Assembly: GCA_015075725.1 (NCBI GenBank) | Contig: JABTTV010000001.1 | Span: forward strand, 186,001 to 250,000 | Reading direction: 5' to 3' | Length of the DNA stretch: 64,000 bases | DNA from: Anaerolineales bacterium | GTDB lineage: Bacteria; Chloroflexota; Anaerolineae; Anaerolineales; Villigracilaceae | Shown here: one piece after another, positions 47,228 through 55,239 of the stretch | How positions within the stretch are numbered: the stretch's first letter is position 1 | Layout of the letters: the number at the start of each line of letters is the position of its first letter | Translations under genes and position numbers: made by a program | The notes under the pieces: model-generated | Seen by the model: the letters and a program-made list of their open reading frames with translations, nothing else | Databases searched by the model: none | Told to the model about the DNA's origin: nothing

Positions 47228-48160
47228 CTAGTTCTCCCGCTCAAAGGGTTTCGACAAAGCAGACGGTGACCTGACCCTGGAAACACTTGCAACCAAAACC
47301 AGAATGGTCAGCACATAAGGCATCATCACCGCAATATCCGACGGGACTGGGATACCCAATACTTGAATCCATAACTGCAGAGAGTTCACCATACTGAACA
47401 ACAACGCGCCCCACAAAACACCCGTTGGTTTCCAGCCTCCGAAATAAACCAAGGCAACCGCTATGAAACCCAGCCCGCTGGTCATGTTCTGTTGAAAGAC
47501 GTTCAGCAACGCAATCGAGAGCGAAGCTCCTGCAATCCCTGAAAGAATTCCACCGAGGATGATGGTGAAATAACGGATGCGAGCCACATTTACTCCAAGC
47601 GAATCAGCCGCATCCGGGTTTTCGCCCACCGCGCGAATCTTCAAACCAAGCGTGGTCTTGTTCAAGACGAACCAGGCAAGCGGCACAAGCAGGAAGGCGC
47701 CATATACAAGAATGTTTTGATTGAATAAGATCTCGCCGATACCGGGAATATCGCTCATGCCGGGAAAGTAAATCCTGGGAAAACCCTGCACCGTTTCAAC
47801 CGTTCCCATCAAGGTCTGGAACAGCAGTTCGCTCATGCCCAAACCAAAAAGATAAAAGCCGATTCCGCTGATGCCCTGCTGTGCATGCAGGTTCACGGTC
47901 ACATACGCCATTGCCAGACCCATTAACGCCCCCACTATGACCGCCGCCAGCAAACCAAGCCACAAGTTCCCCGTATTGAAAGCCACATAGAATGCAGCAA
48001 AACAACCGAGCAGCATCTGCCCTTCGACGCCTAAATTCAACACACCGCTCTTCTGGCCGAATGTTTCACCGATGGCGGCATACAAATATGGAGTCGCAAG
48101 ACGGATCCCTGATGCTAGGATGCCGATAAGGACCGTGGTGGATAAAAGATCAGAGATCAT
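47228..48160 (-). CDS. ABC importer permease, system 1, second subunit (YufQ/NupC-like)
   Basis: The 310-residue membrane protein has about eight hydrophobic helices. AAIGETFGQKSGVLNLGVEGQMLLG and GIGFYLFGLGM are hallmarks of branched-chain/nucleoside-type ABC permeases, with the EAA-like loop in KTTLGLKIRAVGENPDAADSLG. It overlaps the first permease gene by four bases (ATGA), as usual for this pair. Confidence 0.92.
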   Translation of the reverse strand: MISDLLSTTVLIGILASGIRLATPYLYAAIGETFGQKSGVLNLGVEGQMLLGCFAAFYVAFNTGNLWLGLLAAVIVGALMGLAMAYVTVNLHAQQGISGIGFYLFGLGMSELLFQTLMGTVETVQGFPRIYFPGMSDIPGIGEILFNQNILVYGAFLLVPLAWFVLNKTTLGLKIRAVGENPDAADSLGVNVARIRYFTIILGGILSGIAGASLSIALLNVFQQNMTSGLGFIAVALVYFGGWKPTGVLWGALLFSMVNSLQLWIQVLGIPVPSDIAVMMPYVLTILVLVASVSRVRSPSALSKPFEREN

Positions 48161-49290
48161 TGCTTCGCCTCATTCCGGACCTCTGGCTGTTGCTGTTTCG
48201 TCGATATTTCCACGTCCGGGGCTGCCGCCAGCCTGCGTCTTTGTCTGCGACGCCTCCAGATCTCACTACTGACCACGAAAACAACGACAAGGCCGTTCAT
48301 AACCGTGATCAATGCAGAGGGGACTTGCATTACACGCTGCATTTTATTCGCACCCACCAGCAGCGCCCCAAATAGAATCGAAGCCGGGATGGACCACAAC
48401 GGATGCAACTGCCCGAACAGGGCAGCCACAATACCATTGAAACCCGCTGATCCTGTAAACCCTGAAGCCGAGCCGTCGGTGATCATGCGATAGTTGACCC
48501 CGTAAACTTGAATCGCTCCCGCCAACCCTGCGAATGCGCCGCTCAACAGAAGGGAAAGCACCACATAACGAGGAACTTTGATTCCCGCATATCGCGAGGC
48601 GAAGGGGCTTTGTCCCACCGCGCGAATCCGATATCCAAGTACGGTGCGCCAAAGGAGGATATAAACAAGAATCGCAAGGATGATTGCGATCAAAGCCCCC
48701 AAATGCAGTCGTGTGGGAGCCAATCGCGCAAGATGAAAGGCGTCTTCGAGTCTCGCCGTTTGCGGGATTTTGGAGGCAAGCAGTGCTTGCGAAGGATCGA
48801 TCATCGGTCCGCGAAGTAGGAAGTTCATCAATTGCACGGCAATCGCGTTCATCATCACCGTGCTTAGGATCTCATTAACATTGAAATATGCCTTAAGAGA
48901 ACCGGGGATCCCGCCCCAGATCGCACCGCCGAGAAAACCTGCAATCAATGCTAATGTGATGACCAGCCACCCGGGCGCGCCCGTGAAGGTCAACCCGATC
49001 CACGTTGCCAGCACTGCGCCGATGATCATTTGTCCTTCCCCGCCGATGTTGATCACATCGCCGCGGAACGAGATACAAATCCCGAGTGCCACCAAAAGCA
49101 ACGGCGTGGCTTTGACCAGGGTCTCCGCAAAGGAATTGGCGCTACCGAACGCGCCGTCCCACAATGCGGCATAGGCGGTGATGGGATTGACCTTCAAGAT
49201 CAGCAACATCAATGCACCGACCGCCAAGGCGGCAAGGGTGGCAATCACGGGAAGCAACGCGTCGAACAGGGTCTCAAGTCGTTGTCGCAT
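48157..49290 (-). CDS. ABC importer permease, system 1, first subunit (YufP/NupB-like)
   Basis: The 377-residue membrane protein has about nine helices. FRGDVINIGGEGQMIIGAVL near 75, GIPGSLKAYFNVNEILSTVM and the coupling loop RTVLGYRIRAVGQSPFASRY are family signatures. A basic, Gln/Arg-rich cytoplasmic tail ends the protein. It follows the broken GntR gene by 54 bases and starts the importer 1 block. Confidence 0.92.
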   Translation of the reverse strand: MRQRLETLFDALLPVIATLAALAVGALMLLILKVNPITAYAALWDGAFGSANSFAETLVKATPLLLVALGICISFRGDVINIGGEGQMIIGAVLATWIGLTFTGAPGWLVITLALIAGFLGGAIWGGIPGSLKAYFNVNEILSTVMMNAIAVQLMNFLLRGPMIDPSQALLASKIPQTARLEDAFHLARLAPTRLHLGALIAIILAILVYILLWRTVLGYRIRAVGQSPFASRYAGIKVPRYVVLSLLLSGAFAGLAGAIQVYGVNYRMITDGSASGFTGSAGFNGIVAALFGQLHPLWSIPASILFGALLVGANKMQRVMQVPSALITVMNGLVVVFVVSSEIWRRRRQRRRLAAAPDVEISTKQQQPEVRNEAKQ

Positions 49291-49344
49291 CAGGATGATT
49301 CCTCTCAGGCGCCGATATCGGAAAATAAAACCGTCATGGAAAAA

Positions 49345-50076
49345 TCAACTCCAGGTTTGAACAAGGGTCAAACGAAGGACGGAATCGTCGAAATAGTTCA
49401 CACCGCAAGCAAGCGGAAGATTATTCCTCCCGTAAAACGTCACATTCAACTGCAAGATCGCCCTGCCCGCATCGCCGCCCAGAACGTCGCGGGTTTCCTC
49501 CGCGATCAAAACAGAATGAATATCTGTTATGGCAAAGGCAATCTTTTGATGGAAGTAATTTTTGAATATATCGCGAATATGAATTCCCCCATCCATATTT
49601 TCCAGCGGTTCACGCAGCAGAGCGGCTGGCACGGCATTATCTGCCAGAATGACGGGACACTCATCCGCATGGAAGACCCGTTGAAAATGGATCACTTCGT
49701 CGCCGGGCTCCAAGGCAAGCACGTGTGCCTCCTTTTCGCTGGCGGGCTTTCGCTTCATGGCTAACAGGCGTATGGAAGACTTGTATCCATTGCCTTCAAT
49801 CAATTGGACCAGGTCCCATAAATTGCCGGGTTGGACGCTCGCCTGCTTTATGCGGGCATTGACGAAGGTGCCATTACCCTAGATTCGCAGGATCAAACCA
49901 TTCGCTGCAAGTTTTGCAAGCGCCGTCCGCACCGTGGCGCGGCTCACCCCCAGTTCATCAGACAATTCACTCTCCGATGGGATTCGACTCCCGGGCGTGT
50001 ACGATCCATCCCGAATACGTTCCAGAAGGATCTCATCGACTGCATTGGAAACTGACCGCGTTTGAATGAGGTTCAT
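49345..50076 (-). pseudogene. GntR/UTRA transcription regulator interrupted by one in-frame amber codon
   Basis: The frame starts at MNLIQTRSV (50076) and reads a GntR winged helix (SRIPSESELSDELGVSRATV) to GLILRI, then meets TAG at 49879-49881. Reading through in the same frame gives GNGTFVNARIKQASV and a normal UTRA effector domain (FHADECPVILADNAVP, PLACGVNYF) to the stop at 49345. The intact paralogue at 62298 has RRRQGSGTFV at the same place, so the stop stands where Gln (CAG) is expected: one base change. Repaired, it would have 243 residues, the normal size. It could be a real pseudogene, a sequencing or assembly error, or a suppressed codon. It lies directly before importer 1, which it would be expected to control. 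Confidence 0.85.
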
Positions 50077-50104
50077 TGGTAGGAGGATAGTCGTCTGACC
50101 TTTT

Positions 50105-50122
50105 TTGTACAATATTATACAA
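50105..50122 (-). promoter_or_regulatory. GntR-type operator overlapping a -10 box
   Basis: TTGTACAAT/ATTATACAA is an 18-base palindrome with one mismatched pair and a GTA..TAC core, like operators of the HutC (UTRA) subfamily. On the minus strand it contains TATAAT (50119-50114), about 38 bases before the regulator's start codon. Repressor binding here would block the promoter of the regulator and importer 1. No good -35 box is seen. Confidence 0.55.
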
Positions 50123-50163
50123 ACGCCTTCAAGTGACATTCATCACCTACATGTATGATTTCA

Positions 50164-50199
50164 GAAAAACACCCCAAAAGGTGGGAGCATTTGGGGTGT
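50164..50199 (-). terminator. Rho-independent terminator after importer 2
   Basis: A perfect 10-base stem (ACACCCCAAA at 50169-50178 on the plus strand pairs with 50190-50199) with an 11-base loop is followed on the minus strand by a run of five T. It lies 35 bases beyond the stop of the last importer 2 permease and before the GntR promoter, so it separates the two operons. Confidence 0.85.
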
Positions 50200-50233
50200 T
50201 GTATAGGCAAAATGTCGAAAGAGGCTGGGGTTC

Positions 50234-51232
50234 TTAATCCCGTTCGAATGGCACGCCCAAGGCCGCGGGCGGAGATGTCCGCATGGCACGCAGGATTTTG
50301 GCAAATATCTTCCGGGCAGATTCAGGCATGGCAGCCAGAGTCCGCTCGACCCATTCGGCATTGCCGATGTTGACGAGCAGAAGCGTTAGGATCATCAAAG
50401 GGAACGGCGCAACCTGTAATACCTGGGATGGTACCTGGGTCAAGACGGGTTGCAGCACCAAACCCAACCATTGCAGGAAGGCAAAAAGGTACGCGCCCAG
50501 CGCGCCACGCACCGGGTTCCAACCGCCAAAGATGGTAATGGAGAGCGCAATCCAGCCAAAGCCATCCAGTCCAGAAATGGTTCCCATCCAGCCGGCGCGG
50601 GTCGCTAGCGAGAAAGCAGGACCCGCCAACCCAATCAATGCCCCGCCAATAATGGTATAGACGTAGCGCATCACGTTGACGTTAGCACCTCGGATGTACG
50701 CCGCGGCTGGTTTCTCGCCTATGCCTTGCAACATCAACCCCGGGCGGGTTCGGAAAATCCACAGCCATGCAAGGAAAATGGCGATAAAGCTGATGTAGGT
50801 TATGACATCATGGCGAAAGAACAATTGCCCAATGACTGGAATATCGCTAAGCACGGGAATCGGCAAGGCCTGCAATCGGGGACCGGGCAGTCCCATGTAG
50901 GGGTTGCCAAGGAAGTAGGACAGGTCACGGCAGGTGAGCGCCAGGACGAAGCCAACCGCCACTTGTGATTGTTGAAGTGTGATGCTTGCAAAAGCTACGA
51001 CCAACGCCACAAGCGCGCCGATCAACATGCCCCCCAAAAAACCAAGCACAATATTATCCGTGGTATAGGCAACAGCAAACCCGCCCATGGCGGCGAGCAA
51101 AATCGTTCCGTTCATGGAGAGATTGATGACGCCCGCGCGTTCGGAGAGCGTTTCGCCGATAACGGCAAAGATCAAGGGAGAGGCAGAGGCAAGCACGCCT
51201 GCCAAGCCGATAAGCATCGTTTCCTGTGACAT
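50234..51232 (-). CDS. ABC importer permease, system 2, second subunit
   Basis: The start MSQETML overlaps the upstream stop by one base (TAATG), with GGGAGGAAGG before it. An open frame extends about 150 codons further upstream but is only the shadow of the neighbouring permease gene. The 332-residue protein has about eight helices, AVIGETLSERAGVINLSMNGTILL-type sequence near residue 25, and the coupling loop RTRPGLMLQGIGEKPAAAYIRG. It pairs with the permease at 51232-52272 to form the channel of a second BMP-type importer. Confidence 0.9.
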   Translation of the reverse strand: MSQETMLIGLAGVLASASPLIFAVIGETLSERAGVINLSMNGTILLAAMGGFAVAYTTDNIVLGFLGGMLIGALVALVVAFASITLQQSQVAVGFVLALTCRDLSYFLGNPYMGLPGPRLQALPIPVLSDIPVIGQLFFRHDVITYISFIAIFLAWLWIFRTRPGLMLQGIGEKPAAAYIRGANVNVMRYVYTIIGGALIGLAGPAFSLATRAGWMGTISGLDGFGWIALSITIFGGWNPVRGALGAYLFAFLQWLGLVLQPVLTQVPSQVLQVAPFPLMILTLLLVNIGNAEWVERTLAAMPESARKIFAKILRAMRTSPPAALGVPFERD

Positions 51233-52272
51233 TATTGAGCCTTCCTCCCAAATTTCTGGCGTACGCCCGCCGCAAGCAACACGAACAGGACCAGCACGCC
51301 TTGTAATACCCCGGAGAGCGACGAATCGAGTTTCATGACGATGGGAAGTTGAATGCTGCCGATATTCAACGCGGCAAAGAAAAGCGCCACCGGCACCGCC
51401 CATAGCGCCTGATAATTGATCAACATGGCAACCATGAGCCCTAAATATCCGTATCCACTGGAAATGGAGGGGATAAGACGGTGGTAAACCGCCGCCACCT
51501 GTACGGCGCCGGCCGCACCCGCCAATGCGCCGCAGATAAGGAAGGAGTACATAGCGTATTGCCAGGTTGGAATGCCCAACAAATACGCCGCGCGGAAGTT
51601 CTTCCCCACTGCTTTTAGGCGCAGACCGAAATACGTGCCTTGCAACATAAAATAGATCACCACGATCCCAACAAACGCAATCACCAAAGCCCATGGGCTG
51701 ATGCGCAGGTTTGCCAGGAGGGGCAGGGAAAACTCATCCGGGAATGGCACCGTCCCGCTCATGGAGGCAACGCCAGGGCGTTTCCACGGACCGAAGATGA
51801 GGTAGATCGTCAGCGCGGTTGAGACAAAATTCAAACCCAACCCGCCGAAAATCTCGTTCACACCGCCAAACACTTTGAGGATGCCCGCCAGCGCCGCCCA
51901 AATTGCGCCGCCAACCATTCCACCAAGGATGGCGAGCGCGATGATCACCGCAGGCGGCAGGCTGCTTTCGAGTAATAAACGATATACCCACGTGGTCGCT
52001 ATCGCTCCCAACACCACCTGGCCCTCCACCCCAATGTTCCACAAGCCGGAGGAAAAGGTTACCAACAGGCCCGCTGTTACAAGAAGCAGCGGAACAAAAG
52101 CAACCAGCACTTCGGCAAACTTCCGCATTTCGCCAAACGAACCTTTGAATATATTTTTATAGGTTTCCGAGGGTGAAGCGTCCACTGAGATCAAAATGAG
52201 CGAAACAACCCCGAACGCAAGCAAAAGAGCCGCTAGTTGATACGCCAGATTGCCAAAACGATCCTTAATCAT
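51232..52272 (-). CDS. ABC importer permease, system 2, first subunit
   Basis: MIKDRFG is chosen as the start (AGGAGAAGCGC precedes it; overlap with the ATPase gene of 8 bases). The 346-residue protein has about nine helices. FSSGLWNIGVEGQVVLGAI near 75, LKVFGGVNEIFGGLGLNFV near 140 and GTYFGLRLKAVGKNFRAAYL (coupling loop) match YufP/NupB-type permeases. Confidence 0.9.
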   Translation of the reverse strand: MIKDRFGNLAYQLAALLLAFGVVSLILISVDASPSETYKNIFKGSFGEMRKFAEVLVAFVPLLLVTAGLLVTFSSGLWNIGVEGQVVLGAIATTWVYRLLLESSLPPAVIIALAILGGMVGGAIWAALAGILKVFGGVNEIFGGLGLNFVSTALTIYLIFGPWKRPGVASMSGTVPFPDEFSLPLLANLRISPWALVIAFVGIVVIYFMLQGTYFGLRLKAVGKNFRAAYLLGIPTWQYAMYSFLICGALAGAAGAVQVAAVYHRLIPSISSGYGYLGLMVAMLINYQALWAVPVALFFAALNIGSIQLPIVMKLDSSLSGVLQGVLVLFVLLAAGVRQKFGRKAQ

Positions 52273-53758
52273 GCGCTTCTCCTTTATCTGCCCACCCCTT
52301 GCCACCGATCAATTGACCCAGTTCCTCAACCGTGGTTTTCCCCGCATCCAGCGGCGCAGACACCTTGCCGTTGAAGAACACCAGAACCCGGTCACTGTAC
52401 TGCAAAATTTCCTCAAGGTCCGATGAAATGAAAATGATCGCCGCGCCATCGGTCTTGCAGCGGTCTTTGAGTTTGCTCCAAATATAAATAACAGACTCAA
52501 TATCCAGTCCGCGGGTGGGGTGTTCCAATAGAACCAGCGAAAGCGGAGATTGCAATAACGCGAGTTCGGCGCGCTGTTGATTCCCACCCGAAAGCGACTC
52601 TACTGTGCTGTGCGGTTTGCCGCGAATGTTAAAGGATTTGATACGCTCTTCCGCAAGCTGCTGCCCCATCATGCGGTCGATGAAAAGACCCTTCGGCTCT
52701 TCCGCCAGAATAAAATGCTCGGTGAGATTAAGACCGGGCACCAAGCCCTCTTCCAGTCTTGCGGCGGGAAGAAAATTCACACCTGCGCGCTTGAAGATAT
52801 GATAGGACTTGCCGGTCAAATCCTTATCTTTGAGCTCGATCCTGCCGCCGACGGGTCTCATCAACCCTGAACAAGCACGGATGAACATTCCCTGCCCGGA
52901 GCCTTCCATGCCCGCCAAGCCGATCACCTCGCCTGCGCGGACGTCCAGGCTGACATTTTTGACCTTCATACGCACATCTTCAAGTGAAACGTTCTTCATG
53001 GAAAGAACAACCCCGCCTGTTTGGGCAGGCTGGCGTTCGCCGAGTGTAATCTCCTTGCCGAACATCATCTCAACCAGTTTGGAAGTGATATAAGGCGGCT
53101 GGGTCTCGCCGACCAGCTCTCCCCCGCGCAAGACCGCAACCCGGTCACATAAACTTTCCACATCCTCCAATTTATGGGAAACGAAAATCACCGTCATCGC
53201 CTGCTCAGGGAACTTTTTGAGGGTGGCGAATAATTTTTCCTTCTGCCCGGCGCTGATGCCTGTGGTTGGTTCATCCAAAATGAAAACGCGAGCGCCCAAA
53301 AACAACAGACGCATAATCTCCAACTGCTGGCGTTCGCCCACTGTGAGAGAATCCACATAATTCTCGGGGTCGAAGGTAAAGCCATATTCCCGGGCAAGCA
53401 GGCTGAAATCCTGCGTGGCTTCCTTGCGGTTGGGGAATATCCCGCCCGGCAACCCGAGCAAAAAATTATCGAGCAACTTCATGGGCGGAAAATCCAAGGG
53501 ATCCTGATGAAGCATGCCGACCCCGTACTGGATCGCATCGGCGGGGGAATGCATCACAACCGGTTTGCCGTCCAAAAAAACTTCACTGCCAGAATCAGGT
53601 TGAATAAACCCTGAAAGGATCTTCATCAAGGTGCTTTTCCCGGCACCGTTTTCCCCCAAAATCCCCTGAATCGTCCCTGTGGGAATGTTAAGATTTATGC
53701 CTTTATTGGCATGAACACTGCCAAAGTGTTTGTGAATATTCTTAAGTTCTACGTTCAT
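52265..53758 (-). CDS. ABC importer ATPase, tandem domains, system 2
   Basis: The 497-residue protein has ILGENGAGKSTLMKILSG near 33-50, signature LTVGERQQLEIMRLL and Walker B VFILDEPTTG in its first half. The second half has a degenerate P-loop (GMEGSGQGMFIRAC), signature LSGGNQQRAELALLQS and LVLLEHPTRG, in which the Walker B-type Asp appears as Leu-Glu. Only the first site is expected to be fully catalytic. Gene order here is lipoprotein, ATPase, permease, permease, different from system 1, so the two importers are not a recent local duplication. Confidence 0.92.
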   Translation of the reverse strand: MNVELKNIHKHFGSVHANKGINLNIPTGTIQGILGENGAGKSTLMKILSGFIQPDSGSEVFLDGKPVVMHSPADAIQYGVGMLHQDPLDFPPMKLLDNFLLGLPGGIFPNRKEATQDFSLLAREYGFTFDPENYVDSLTVGERQQLEIMRLLFLGARVFILDEPTTGISAGQKEKLFATLKKFPEQAMTVIFVSHKLEDVESLCDRVAVLRGGELVGETQPPYITSKLVEMMFGKEITLGERQPAQTGGVVLSMKNVSLEDVRMKVKNVSLDVRAGEVIGLAGMEGSGQGMFIRACSGLMRPVGGRIELKDKDLTGKSYHIFKRAGVNFLPAARLEEGLVPGLNLTEHFILAEEPKGLFIDRMMGQQLAEERIKSFNIRGKPHSTVESLSGGNQQRAELALLQSPLSLVLLEHPTRGLDIESVIYIWSKLKDRCKTDGAAIIFISSDLEEILQYSDRVLVFFNGKVSAPLDAGKTTVEELGQLIGGKGWADKGEAHD

Positions 53759-53796
53759 GGACGTTTTGTCTCCATGAGGCGTACAGGTTGAGGAAA

Positions 53797-53825
53797 GGGG
53801 CGCAGAAAATTCTGCGCCCCTTTTT
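53797..53825 (-). other. Intra-operon stem-loop between the BMP lipoprotein and ATPase genes
   Basis: GGGGCGCAGAA (53797-53807) and TTCTGCGCCCC (53810-53820) form a perfect 11-base stem. Five T follow on the plus strand; on the transcribed minus strand only a short T run follows the stem. It lies between the binding-protein stop and the ATPase start. Such stems often stabilise the mRNA of the binding protein or cause partial termination, so that more lipoprotein than ATPase is made. Confidence 0.65.
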
Positions 53826-53840
53826 AGAGGTGAAATCAGT

Positions 53841-55112
53841 TTATTCGGAGGCGCTCAAGCCCTGCATGCCCTCAAGCAATTGCGGCAGGTACCAAACCTG
53901 CTGATCGGTTGCTTCTTCGCCGTCGGCGAGATAGGCAGTGCCATCCTGCAGGTTGATCGGACCCGTCCACAAGTTGAGTCCGCCGGCGAGATCGGCGATG
54001 AAGGCATCCAGCGCGGCGGCATTTTCATCGCTCAATGCATCACCTTTCACGAACCCGATCGCGGAGGTATCGTGGTTGTTGATATCGCTCCAATCGGGAC
54101 CGGAGAAGATGAACTGCGATTCCCACGTGCCATCCGCAGCGGACATGATGGCGGTGAGATAATCGGGACCCCAGTTGAAGTACGGCACACCAAGGCAGAC
54201 ATCCGGGGCGGCGCTGCAGGCAGCCACGTAGTCATAAGCGACGCCAGTCGAGGGGGTTCCCTCAGCAGTGAACTTCTGCGCTTCCGCAAGGTTGACAGGG
54301 TTGTCGATGCCTGAGATGACGACGTCAAAGCCGGTGGAGTAAAAATCCTTGGAAACATCCACAGGGTCGGTGGTGAAACCGGGGATGTGGAACCAGAAGC
54401 CGATCCAGGTCACTTTGAATTCGAGGGCGGCGGGATCGTTGCCAGCCTGTTCCCAACAATGCTTCGCACCGAGATAAGCCGAAGCGGCAAGGCGGCGGGT
54501 TTCATCGTTGATCAACGGTCCAAGGTAACCGATCTTACCGGTCTCGGTAGAGAGCGCGGCAGCACAGCCACCCATCATCTTGCCATATTCCATGCGTCCC
54601 ATGATATTCGTTAGGTTGGGGATCGGCTCGTAGACCTTGCCGTCTTCCCATACCTGATCACCGGATGCCATGATGACGTAGACATCGGGGTTGGCCTTCG
54701 CGAAGGTTGTGGAAGCATCTTTCATGTCATCTGAGTTGAAGATGACCAATTTCGCGCCCTGCGCCACCAATTCCTCGGCCAGTTGGTCGGGGGTGGTGCC
54801 GGGTCGGTCGGCGGGGTTGACCTTGTCGAGATAGATCATCTTGGCGTTGAATTTTTCTTCAACGTAAAGGCCGGCTTCATAGTGAGCCTGGCTCCAGCCG
54901 TTGTCGTTGTACGGACCCACAAGGAGCATGCCGAAAACGAACGGTTCAGCAGGGGCTTCTTCCGTGGCCGCAGGCGCTTCTTCAGTGGCGGCGGGGGCTT
55001 CTTCGGTCGCGGCAGGCGCTTCTTCGGTCGCCGCAGGCTGTCCGCCACAGGCAGACAGGACGAGCATGAGTGCCATCGCCAGCATGGCGAGGCGTGCGAG
55101 ATATGTACGCAT
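53841..55112 (-). CDS. BMP-family substrate-binding lipoprotein, system 2
   Basis: The 423-residue protein has a signal peptide ending in LSAC (lipidated Cys22), then four exact copies of AATEEAP (27-54) as a spacer, then the binding domain starting FVFGMLLVGPYNDNGWSQAHY. YVIMASGDQVWEDG, GRMEYGKMMGGCAAALS and GYLGPLINDETRRLAASAYL follow the BMP fold. It is about 70 residues longer than the system 1 protein and differs widely from it, so another ligand is likely. AGGAGAAGAAGT precedes the ATG. Confidence 0.92.
   Translation of the reverse strand: MRTYLARLAMLAMALMLVLSACGGQPAATEEAPAATEEAPAATEEAPAATEEAPAEPFVFGMLLVGPYNDNGWSQAHYEAGLYVEEKFNAKMIYLDKVNPADRPGTTPDQLAEELVAQGAKLVIFNSDDMKDASTTFAKANPDVYVIMASGDQVWEDGKVYEPIPNLTNIMGRMEYGKMMGGCAAALSTETGKIGYLGPLINDETRRLAASAYLGAKHCWEQAGNDPAALEFKVTWIGFWFHIPGFTTDPVDVSKDFYSTGFDVVISGIDNPVNLAEAQKFTAEGTPSTGVAYDYVAACSAAPDVCLGVPYFNWGPDYLTAIMSAADGTWESQFIFSGPDWSDINNHDTSAIGFVKGDALSDENAAALDAFIADLAGGLNLWTGPINLQDGTAYLADGEEATDQQVWYLPQLLEGMQGLSASE
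54951..55034 (-). repeat. Four tandem 21-bp units coding the AATEEAP linker
   Basis: The segment codes AATEEAP four times in a row. The DNA units are near-identical but differ at third positions (for example GCCGCAGG against GCGGCGGG), so selection on the protein linker is likely. It forms a flexible tether between lipid anchor and binding domain. Unit number may vary between strains. Confidence 0.85.
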
Positions 55113-55239
55113 ACTTCTTCTCCTATTTTTGAAAGTTAATTATCGAGGACACGGATAGAGAAAGTTGGCGGAGAACCTCCTTTCATATGTGACGATTTTA
55201 CCAAACCATTCAAACAGTGAAGAAAATAACAATCTACCT

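Noticed and set aside
51233..51694. N-terminal extension of the importer 2 second permease
   Set aside because: The extension is a frame-shifted copy of the neighbouring permease coding region. The ATG at 51232 has a TAATG junction and a ribosome site.
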